Assembly: GCA_900128565.1 (NCBI GenBank)
Contig: LT635971.1
Location: 1 to 29,336 of the forward strand
Reading direction: 5' to 3'
Length of the DNA stretch: 29,336 nucleotides
DNA from: Stramenopiles sp. TOSAG23-6
Taxonomy: Eukaryota > Sar
The stretch's first letter is position 1. Each line of letters starts with the position of its first letter. The translations under genes were made by a program, and so were the position numbers. Under the pieces are notes generated by a model, which saw only the letters and a list, made by a program, of their open reading frames with translations, did no database searches and was not told the DNA's origin. Shown here piece by piece: positions 1 to 8,600 of the stretch.

Positions 1-54
1 TTGTACCTAACAATTTTTTTTAGATTTTTTTTGAAATATTTTTCCAAAATACAT
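1..54 (+). other. AG-less-type intron 1 of the MYB gene (3' part)
   Basis: This is the 3' end of an intron cut by the window edge. It holds the core GTACCTAAC at 3-11, a T-rich tract, and the terminus CCAAAATACAT ending at 54. The last 27 bases (28-54) are identical to the last 27 of intron 2 (326-352), which sets the boundary. Unlike the other copies it contains one AG at 22-23; splicing there would add a low-complexity, Phe-rich stretch in an open frame, so this copy alone is ambiguous. Confidence 0.65.
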
Positions 55-953
55 CGGTGGCGAATAGTCCAGTTCGGGGTTTGCGTAAAAAGAAACTGAC
101 ACAAAAGAAAAAGGCAAAGTTAAGGACATCAAAACGAACACTACAACCAAGATGGACGAAAGAAGAAGATGCGATCTTAAGTCTTGCTATTGCAGAGTAT
201 GGTGCTACAGCGGCTTCCGAAAGTGGCGAATCAGTTAATGTGGTAAATACAGAGGATGTACGTTTTATTTTTTTTTCAATTTTGAATTTATTTTTCGTAC
301 GAAATTTCGTACCTAACGATTTTAATTTTTGAAATATTTTTCCAAAATACATGGCTCAACATCGAACTCCCTGCAGAACCTCAAAAATCTTGGTAGTACA
401 AGTATTGAAAGCCGAGCGTCTCTTTTGGGAACTAGGTGGTCCATTATCGCCAAGAAGCTCCCAGGACGTCTTGGAAAGCAGTGCCGTGAACGTTGGTTTT
501 CAGTATGAATTTCAAATTTTTTTTTTTTCGTACGAATTTTTGTACCTAACAAATTTCGAATTTAATTTTTTTTACAATACATGTTGGTTTAATCATCTCG
601 ATCCAACGCTCAAGACAAAAAAGATGAAATGGACAGATGCGGAAGATCAAATATTATTTGATATGCAAAAAATTGTGGGAAATGTACGTTTTCTACACTC
701 AATTTCGAATTTATTTTTTTACTATGAAAATTTTGTACCTAACGATTTTTTTTTACTAAAAATTAATTTTTTCACAATACATAAATGGTGTGAAATTTCA
801 AAATCTTTGGAAGGACGATCAGAAAATTCCATCAAAAACAGGTGGAACTCTAAAAAATTGCGCATCAAACGAAATCTGATTCCAAAAAAAACACCGAGGA
901 ATAAATATTCCATGGTGGCGATGAATGAAGTTCGTGGATCTGGCGTTTTTTAA
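55..953 (+). CDS. MYB-repeat DNA-binding protein, 3' part (four exons in window)
   Basis: Coding exons are inferred at 55-257, 353-491, 583-683 and 783-953 (TAA stop); the start codon lies upstream of the window. Joined, they give about 203 residues with two MYB repeats. The first has PRWTKEEDAILSLAIAEYG, then RWSIIAKKLPGRLGKQCRER and WFNHLDP. The second has KWTDAEDQILFDMQKIVGN joined to KWCEISKSLEGRSENSIKN and RWNS. Each repeat has the three spaced tryptophans of a MYB helix-turn-helix, so the protein is probably a nuclear sequence-specific transcription regulator of the R2R3 or 3R class; a further repeat could lie upstream. The first repeat carries an unusual insertion of about 45 residues between helices 1 and 2. 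The basic tail (KKLRIKRNLIPKKTPRNK) could be a nuclear localisation signal. Introns of 95 and 91 bases must be removed to keep frame. Target genes cannot be inferred. Confidence 0.88.
258..352 (+). other. AG-less intron 2 of the MYB gene (95 nt)
   Basis: The intron begins GTACGT and ends AAAATACAT and contains no AG dinucleotide at all. Upstream the MYB frame ends at codon GAT (255-257); downstream the frame resumes at GGC (353), shifted relative to the first, so 95 bases must be removed. A perfect 16-base palindrome GTACGAAATTTCGTAC lies at 297-312 and overlaps the core GTACCTAAC (309-317). Because AT occurs at both junctions, GT-AT, TG-CA and AT-AC cuts give the same mRNA. Confidence 0.85.
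492..582 (+). other. AG-less intron 3 of the MYB gene (91 nt)
   Basis: The intron interrupts the codon for Arg in QCRERWFNHLDP: the frame before (CGT TGG TTT at 491-499) and the frame after (TGG TTT AAT from 585) differ by 91 bases. It begins GTTGGTTTTC, matching GTACGTTTTC of intron 4 at 8 of 10 positions, carries GTACCTAAC at 542-550, and ends ACAATACAT. The only AG is at 502-503 near the 5' end. The octamer GTTGGTTT occurs at both ends (492-499 and 583-590), so the exact cut is ambiguous over 8 bases, but only the GT-AT register agrees with the other copies. Confidence 0.85.
684..782 (+). other. AG-less intron 4 of the MYB gene (99 nt)
   Basis: The intron begins GTACGT and ends CACAATACAT, with no AG anywhere inside. 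It splits the second MYB repeat exactly between GGA AAT (…KIVGN) and AAA TGG TGT (KWCEISK…); removal restores the canonical spacing between the first and second tryptophans. Its length is a multiple of three and it has no in-frame stop, so retention would insert 33 residues rather than truncate. The core GTACCTAAC lies at 735-743, 51 bases from the 5' end, as in intron 2. Confidence 0.85.
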
Positions 954-1196
954 ACTTTTGTTACCCGGTAATATGATGATGACGTCATTTATTTACGAGA
1001 ACAACAACATTTAACCTTTTCATGTTTTACAACTTATGCAAAACTCGATAATGATTTATATCATGCAAATGTGGGATATATAGCGTATTGTAGATTGAGT
1101 ACATTTGTAGGATATCTTATGCATATAGTATTTTAGATTGTGTTGAAATTATATTGAAAATAAAATATCATATATGATTTAAAAATATCTTAGCAG
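954..1196. promoter_or_regulatory. Intergenic region, MYB 3' end to SDR leader
   Basis: No coding region is seen here. The stretch holds the inverted repeat TTACCCGGTAA (961-971), a palindromic ATGACGTCAT (979-988) containing the bZIP/CRE-type core TGACGTCA, and a TATA-like run (GGATATATAG, near 1074-1083). These are candidate promoter elements for the downstream SDR gene, or part of the MYB 3' untranslated region. Function is inferred only from motif resemblance. Confidence 0.35.
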
Positions 1197-1276
1197 GTTT
1201 GTGTTTTTTTTTGGCAGTCAGGACATTGTCCATTGATTGACATATGTCATTTCTGTATCTTTCGTATCTTTTGTAG
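1197..1276 (+). other. Probable 5'-leader intron of the SDR gene (GT-AG)
   Basis: CAG|GTTTGTG at 1194-1203 resembles a donor and CTTTTGTAG|GG at 1268-1278 resembles an acceptor, with ATTGACATAT (about 1236-1245) as a branch-site candidate; the same ATTGACATAT occurs before the acceptor of the coding intron. The SDR frame is closed upstream by a TAG at 1274-1276, so an exon junction or a leader is expected here. No ATG-bearing upstream exon was found, so it is proposed as a leader intron. Confidence 0.4.
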
Positions 1277-1309
1277 GGTACCAACAAAGAAGTGCAAATC
1301 ACCAATCCA

Positions 1310-2539
1310 ATGGGGCCAGATAGTGAAAAAGCAAAGGTAGCACCTGAAGCCAAAGTTGAACTCAACAATGTTAATCCTATTCCTAAGCTAACTGTAGCAA
1401 TGACCGGAGCAAACTCTGGTTTAGGGTACGAGTCCGTTCGTCAGCTCGCCTTGAGGGAAGAAATTGGTAAGATCATCCTCTGCTGTCGTTCACAGGATAA
1501 AGCCGACAAAGCCATTGCATCTCTCATGAAGGAAACATCAAAAGAAAAAGATTTCTTTGGTAATGTTGTTCTTGACTTAGCAGATCTTGGTTCTATCAAA
1601 GCTGCAGCAGAAATTTTTCCAGAATTTGACTGTTTGGTTCTAAATGCCGGTGGTCTTGCAGGATACAAGGCGAAGCATGAGTTGTCCGGTGCGACACGAG
1701 GGCAGGTAATAAACACACTCGGTCACGCTATGCTTGTAGATATGCTTCTTAGTGCAGGAAAAATTCCTGATGGTAAACAAGTTGTTTACATTGGATCCGA
1801 AGTATCACGAGCTATTTGGTCTTTCCAAGGCCTACTACCCAATTATTGCGGCAACTTCAAGGAAAAAGATATTGACTGGGCGATCAAAGACAACTACAAT
1901 TCCTGCATGGCTGCGCGATCAACGTTAGGAGACTACAAGAATGCAAAAATTATTGGCCATATGCATTTTACCAATCTTGCAAAGGATTATCCTAACATTA
2001 AATGGGTTTCCACGTCCCCTGGGGCAGTTGGAGGAGTAATTTTTGTTTTTATTCCAAGTAGAATGACGTTTGCTTTTACATGATAAACATAATTATTTAT
2101 TTAAAATACTATTGACATATTCTACAGATTATTGGCCGATACAAAGGGAGGAAATGGCCCATCATTTGGCGCGAAAGCATCTTTTCCACTAAAGCAAATG
2201 ATGGGTGTCATGCCTTGTATGTTGCGTTGTTTATGTGTCAGCCATGCGTGTGGGCCAACAGAGGCAGCGGAAATTGGTGCAAGTCGTTATGTTGAAGTAA
2301 TCTTGGACGGTTATGGTGGCTCAAAGGAGAAGTGGGAATCTGGTTCAATTCCATTGTCGGGAAAACCATTTCCATGTTGTTGTTGTCTTTGGGGTGGAAC
2401 GGGTCCTATGGCGGACAACAGAGATTATGTCTCATATTATCGCGATGCAGCATTAATGAAAGCAACAACTGTCAAGCTCCGCGAATATGGGGCAAAATGG
2501 GCAAAGGCTGCAAACATATCTGTAGATATGAAACGATGA
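1310..2539 (+). CDS. POR-like short-chain dehydrogenase/reductase
   Basis: This is an NAD(P)-dependent SDR of about 389 residues, start taken at the first in-frame ATG (1310). Seen: the nucleotide-binding motif TGANSGLG (residues 32-39), NAGG (112-115), a catalytic Ser in VVYIGSEV (Ser163), and the YxxxK motif YKNAK (Tyr209, Lys213), followed by SPGAVGG. The Ser-Tyr gap is about 33 residues longer than in classical SDRs, which matches the extra loop of light-dependent protochlorophyllide oxidoreductases, so a POR-like enzyme is likely, though a retinol-dehydrogenase-like SDR is possible. Exons are 1310-2067 and 2128-2539 if the GT-AG intron is used. The C-terminal part holds an odd run of four cysteines (PFPCCCCLWGG). 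No plastid-targeting signal is evident with this start. The gene converges tail to tail with the ligase gene, stops 85 bases apart. Confidence 0.8.
2068..2127 (+). other. Coding intron of the SDR gene (GT-AG, 60 nt; boundary uncertain)
   Basis: GTTTGC at 2068 to TTCTACAG at 2127 keeps the frame (phase 2, ACA Thr) and has a branch-site candidate CTATTGAC before the acceptor. It leaves the peptide VIFVFIPSRM between SPGAVGG and LLADTKGG. The stronger-looking donor GTAATT at 2036 used with the same acceptor would shift frame; a cut one base earlier (AG-AG, 2035-2127) would be in frame and join SPGAVGG directly to LLAD. Confidence 0.55.
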
Positions 2540-2594
2540 AGATAGAAAAATTACGGAATTCTTTTTCTAGAATGTATATAATTTTAAAGATGAA

Positions 2595-2600
2595 AATAAA
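2595..2600 (+). terminator. Candidate poly(A) signal of the SDR gene
   Basis: AATAAA lies 56 bases past the SDR stop codon, within the short gap between the convergent SDR and ligase genes. It is a canonical hexamer on the SDR strand; use is inferred. Confidence 0.4.
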
Positions 2601-2624
2601 ATACAAAGATTTACTTTTATACAT

Positions 2625-5600
2625 TCAACCAAACATGAGTGATTCGTTTTCTTTTAGGTCGGCCTGAATGTCGACTTCGTCCCAACCTCCCATTTCATTA
2701 TCTGCTAATCTGAAATCAGCATCCATTTCTACACAATGATGTATCGCATAAAGTAATTTTGTCCGCATGATTTCATCCGATGAGTATTTGGGAAGATTAA
2801 GACTGAAAAAACATGTGTGAGCCTTGGGTAAATAAATGTCAGGTGATGTCTTAGGGCCAGATCCCGCCGGAGCTTGAATTTTAAATTTTTGTGTCATTTC
2901 TTCAGATGTTGCCGGTAAACGTGATCTCGCCCAAACAAATCTCATAAATGCACATTTGTCTTCGGTAGTAAAGTTTCGTAAAGTTCGCCAAAATGATTGA
3001 ACATGAGGATCATCAATGGATATATCATCGTCGTACTCAGTGTTTTCAGCAAGCATGTCTATGTTCACTTCATGCTGGCCGCAAACCATGGTTCGCATTT
3101 CTTTCCAAGTAAGCATAGCTAAACCCCATTTTGGTACTACGGAAAAGAGTCCTTCCCGAATAGCTATTGTTCCACTTTGACTTTCCGACATTCGAGCGTA
3201 CATTGTACGGTGTAAGAAATCGTCAAGGTTGTATATATTCAGCGGTTTCGTGTTAGATATGTTGCCCAAGGTAACTTCCGTCCCATCCGATGTTATTGTT
3301 GTCCAGTTCATTTCACGAAGAAGTTTCGAAACAGAATCTTTTGATTTTGAAAAACGAGGCTGTTTTCCTATATTACGTGCTTCTTTATCTGCTTGTTTAT
3401 TTATGGTTGCCTGATGCTGCATTTTTCGGAGTTCAAAACATGATGTCCATGCCGTTTTATCCATCCGTCTAATGTCATCAGGTGTAAGTGTCTGTCCAAC
3501 AATTGGCTTCCATATCATTGATGCCAATTCTAGTGGTAATGATATTCTATTTCGCAAAGATATACCCAAAAGTTGTCCCATAAAATTAAACATCTCTAGA
3601 TATAAGCTTGTTCGTGGAGTTATTTCATTGCATACAGCTGGATTTGCTGTGTAACTGCCGTCGCCATTAGGTGTTGGTACAAGGAGATGCAGTATACACT
3701 CAGTATGTTCTCGCTCTACTGATGTCGCTGTTAATTGTTCCCTCATTTGGTTATTGGGGGCTTTAGGTTTCAATGCTGTCAATTCCGAGCAAAGTTGTGC
3801 AAAGCACTCCCTATAAGGCCCTCCGTAATCATCCACACCTTCACCTTCAAATTTTACCTTAAAAGCCCTTTGTTGACCATCGTCCATCGGGTGAGAATAT
3901 GCTATTCGGAGAATTGCTGGGTCCAAAAAATGTAACTCGTCAAATAGTTGTCCAAACAAAGAACCACTTAGCCTTGCAATGGGGTCCATTCTCTCACGAG
4001 CAGCTGATGCCTTTGGTCTATTCAAAACAACCTGAGGTAGGTCGTCAGGGTAATCATAATCATCATCTGCCTTCTTTGCCTTTGTTGAAGACTTTGCAAG
4101 TATCCGCTTTATTATCTTCTTTTTTTCATGTACAAAGAGCCAACGACGTGCATCACTGATTAATGCACCTAGTGATTCTCTATCGACGCCGATTGCATCA
4201 ATCCCAGCTGGTAGAGCTGGATTTCGAAATCCATGTGGGATATGCCGAAGTGGGTCTTTATCAATAGTATCCTCTAGTGTGCTCCATCCAGCCATCCAAT
4301 AGATGTCTTGCAATGGAGGTTTTACTAGATAAGGGCTGCAAAAGCCTACCGTCATGTCACAAAAAGGAATGAGCTTGATCACATCGTCATTAAATTCTTT
4401 TAGTAAAGATAATCTCGCTTCAATTACTGCTTTTGTTAAAGCTCCACGACTATTTGCCAAGAGTTTTGGTTCTAGAGTTTTCACAAAATCAGTTCCAAGA
4501 TTCCATGGATTTTTAGTCGTGGTAAAGCAAACATTATTTATAGCGTCAATAATGATTTCATCTGCATCCGATGTCCATTTCACATGTTCGACTGCGGCGC
4601 AGAATTGAACAAACGACAAATGAGACTGTGAAGCTTCATTCGTTAGTTGATCATTTATGATAGATCCATTTTTATGAACATTGTTTGCTACACCAGTACC
4701 ACGTTTCTTCTCATCTCGACTGAGTAACTTGAATTTTTGTTTGTTCATTCTGATTTCCCTTTCTGAAAAGAACCAAGCACCTATATCACCATCTACATGG
4801 AACCATAATTTATTGTCAGCAACGCCAACAACGACGGCAACACCACGAGGTGTTTGCACACGATCTCCCGACAGAAACCCATGTCCGAGTGAACTACACG
4901 CCTTTTCACTGAGATTAAATTGTATCTCATTACCTCCACGTGTAAGACTTCTTTTAGAGTCACCTGAAATCCATAAGACGTATGCTTCATAGCATCGATG
5001 TAGAAATAGTTTAGATAAACGTTGACCACGTATCATGCACCTTACACACTCAACAATCCCGGAGAGTTTAGTGTACTGTAGAACACTTGATGGTACCCCC
5101 GCTGCCACAATACCAATACCAGGACAATGGAATTCATCTTGTACTAAGGAAAGTCTCTGTCCTCTGTTATAGAATGCAACAGCAGGAAATAATTTTCCGG
5201 ACAAACCTTCGAATCCGATTCCGAGGGAGACGCCATTGTGCGAAAAAGACAATGTACCTCGATCCATATCTAGCACAACACCAATAGTATCGCCCTGAGA
5301 AAATCGTTCACCATATGTCTTGAGTTTTGCTCGCTGGTGATACAGAGCTCTATCTCCAATATAGCCCCAACCATGAGCATCGCCACCCAAAAAATTACAG
5401 ATACTTACATCCCGAGTAGCTACGCCTATAAATATATATGCAGTGACACTCTTTTCGATATGAATGGCCCATCTATTAATCCCTACAGCAAATCCTGATG
5501 TTCCAAGAACTGTTGACCACATTTCATTTGAAGTAAAACTTGCAGTAAGGCCGTCAGGAGATAAATGTATGTTAGGGCCGCTTTTGCTGGGATCAAATCG

Positions 5601-8600
5601 AAATGGCAATTCATCACCAGCTAATACTCTACATAGGGGACTCCAACTGGAAAATTTACTTCCAATTTCTGTACGAACTCTGCATGTATAAGAATACCGC
5701 GCAGAAAGATCAGGAATCGTACAATGTTGCTCTTGACCATGGTATGCTTTCGTAAAACCATGAATTCCATCACTCAATTCTAAAGTAAACCAGACTTGGT
5801 CACTTAAGTTTCGGAGGTTTGAATGAGTATTTTCAGATTTTTCCTCCTTTTCCTTTTTGTATGTTTTAGTTTCTGTAGATTTTCTAAATGTATTTCCTAC
5901 ATCTTCTTTCGTTTCAGATGTCTTGTTCTGAGCTTCAGAGTAATTATTCTTTGCTAATTTTTGTGAATATCCCGATATGACTACGTGCCAAGCTACATTG
6001 ACACTATCAGGAAATCTCTCTTCAACAACTGGAGCTGCAGGTGTAGGAATTTCCTGTGATATTGTGGTGTCTGCTGGACTACTTCCACTTGTTTTATTTT
6101 CTTCTAGATGTTCTCGTTGTCCTATTTCTCCTGGGTATATGATATACTTAGATGCAATCAAAAGGTCTACTAAAGAACGAAGATACCCTGACCTCATTAT
6201 TTCTTTCGTGCCTTCTTCTTTTTCGTTTCTTCGCTGGGTAATCGTAACGAGCCTTTCTAATGGTAATACTTCTAAAGCCAATTGTCTTTCTCGGAGCGTT
6301 GGAATTTCACGTTTAGTGGGAATTGAATCTGATATTTTTCCATCTGTATTTTCAGTATATGTCAATGACTTTATTTCATCATTTGTTGGCATCCACGCTC
6401 GTAAGATCCAAGTTAGTACTAGACTTGTTGCTTCTTTCAGCGGTATATTTGGACTACGAAACCCTTCCGCAATGCACTTAAATGACGATACTCGGAATAT
6501 CTGAGGAGATTTTGTTGCGATCAACAATCGGAATATCCACAGTGATAACTCGACACAAGGCATTCCTGTCGTGGAATCTGAAGGGCGAAATTCCCTTGCA
6601 CCCCAAACAACATTCTTGTACCTGTCATACCTCGCCTCTACGAAATGAGACATTGCATATTGAAACAAAGCGTTTTCGAGCTTTTTGGGATCTTGCTTCT
6701 CTCTTTCGTGAAATTTATCTTGGTCTCTTGTAAGCATTCTAAATAATGAACACCAAAGCAAACGACATGTGTTATTTCCAGGATGATGATTTTGAGAAAC
6801 AGCAGATGGGTGGTTTATTCCATAGTGCATGGTGAAATATGTTGTCGAAAGTTCCAACAATTGTATTAATTGTTGCAATCCAGTATCACCTTCTGCCAAT
6901 AAGCGATAGTCCATACTCAGTGATTGTGGCGAAGTCCCTGAATGATCACGCCCCTTACATTCCTTGATTGTTGTATTTATTGGCGTATTTGCTGTATTAT
7001 CCAATGATATCCACGATCTTAATAGCTGAAATACAGATGCTCGAGCATATAAAGTTGCAAGTATCTCTTCACTTTTCAAGAGCGTGCTTAATATAGCACT
7101 GTACTCAATATTTATTTTATTGATATTGCGTAGATTTTTCATTGTATTTTGTTTATCGCCAACTGGCATATTAGTAGGTTTTACAGAGGGGTATCGATAA
7201 TTCTGAAATTCGTCATAACTTACAGAGAGTAGACCATTACTACCTCCTCTAAGTTCATTTTTTTGAGTATTTCCTATATAAATTTCTTCCTGACGTTGAA
7301 CTTGATGAGAATATGTAATAGGGAACATAAAATCAGATGGAGAACTCTTCCTTTCTGCGTACTCATATTCAAGAAGGTCTTCCATATCCTTCCCACTCTT
7401 GGTGTTATGATCTACACCATTCCCTTCGTTCATATCAGTGTTCATTGAATCGCTTTCGACTTGGCCATCAATTGACAGCTTGCGTTGTTCTGTGTCACTG
7501 TCATTTAAGGTTTTATAGTCTCCCTTTTCATTAGTGTGTTTTAATTTCATGAGGTACTCTTCATCATCTTCGCTATCTTCAACCTCATCTTGATAAGCGT
7601 CTTCAATGTTTGAATCTTGTGACTCATCATCATCGTCAATTTCATGTGTGCGCAAAGAAAGCAAATCCAGATTGTCGATTATCCAAGTGGATGCTCCTGC
7701 GATATCATTATTACTCTCTTTTAATGCGAGATTGCACCAGTCTTTTGGAAATCCCATCACCATTAATTCGTGGACAAGTTCAATAGGGGCAAATTCGGTC
7801 TTGGGTTCATTTTCACTTCCTTTAATCATAGAGTCACCATTATCATCATTATCATTGTGGACTTCAAATTGTGTGTTGATGAAGCTTTGTTTATGTTCAT
7901 CGGGTGGTTTTGCAGATGCATCAAAGAATAAAACAGATCGATGATGGACTTCCAAATGGGTTGTAAAATCGTATGATATACGCGGTGGCTCTGGATTACG
8001 ACTTTCTGTACATATTGGACAAACCACAGGACGAGTATCATTTTCGTGGTTTTCCAACACATGGAAAATAAGATGTCGTTCGTCCAACTTTGACGCTGCA
8101 CAATATGGACACATAAGTGAAAGTGAAGATTTCGTGTCAGTACTAGAACGCATCCATATGGATCCCTTTTCACTTGTATGCTGTCGAATAGATCTTGCTT
8201 GGTTTTTGCTTGCTTTCATGCACTGATATCGTTCACATTGCAAATCAAATAGTTTTTGGCGTTGCTGTAGAACTTTTGTTTCCATTTCATCCAAATTTAC
8301 AAACTCGGTTTGAGGAAACCTTTTTGAAGCAAGATCAAGAAGATACACAGCCAGCTTATCCTTAGAAGTGATAATTTCGTAAGTCCATTTTACATCCTGA
8401 AGCAAGCATTTAAGGACTTTCATCGTTCGGCTCAGCAATTGGGCTCGAAGTGTTGCACTTTCCTGTTGAGGTATTCCCATTGGGTGACATTTTTTTTGTT
8501 TAAGTTTTTGTTTCTCATCTTTTAATTTCCAGCCTGCTTTGCCTGGAATATCAGGTTTCTTCAAACTCTCTTCATGTGAAACAGCCGGTGCTAGGGTATC

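Noticed and set aside
258-352. U12-type AT-AC intron explanation
   Set aside because: AT-AC registers are possible for three copies, but the donor lacks ATATCC, the branch-like CCTAAC is far from the 3' end, and intron 3 does not permit AT-AC.
684-815. Conventional AG acceptor downstream for intron 4 (first AGs after 782)
   Set aside because: Using an AG inside the next exon would delete KWCEISKSLE, the second helix of the MYB repeat, which is well conserved.
351-953. A 200-codon continuous reading frame starting at 351
   Set aside because: It reads through introns 3 and 4, uses the wrong frame for the first MYB repeat, and its opening half has no homology; the spliced model restores both MYB repeats.
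7826-8173. Opposite-frame and antisense ORFs within the ligase gene
   Set aside because: Dozens of 60-180 codon frames overlap the 15-kb coding exon; none has recognisable domains and they are expected by chance in a long ORF.
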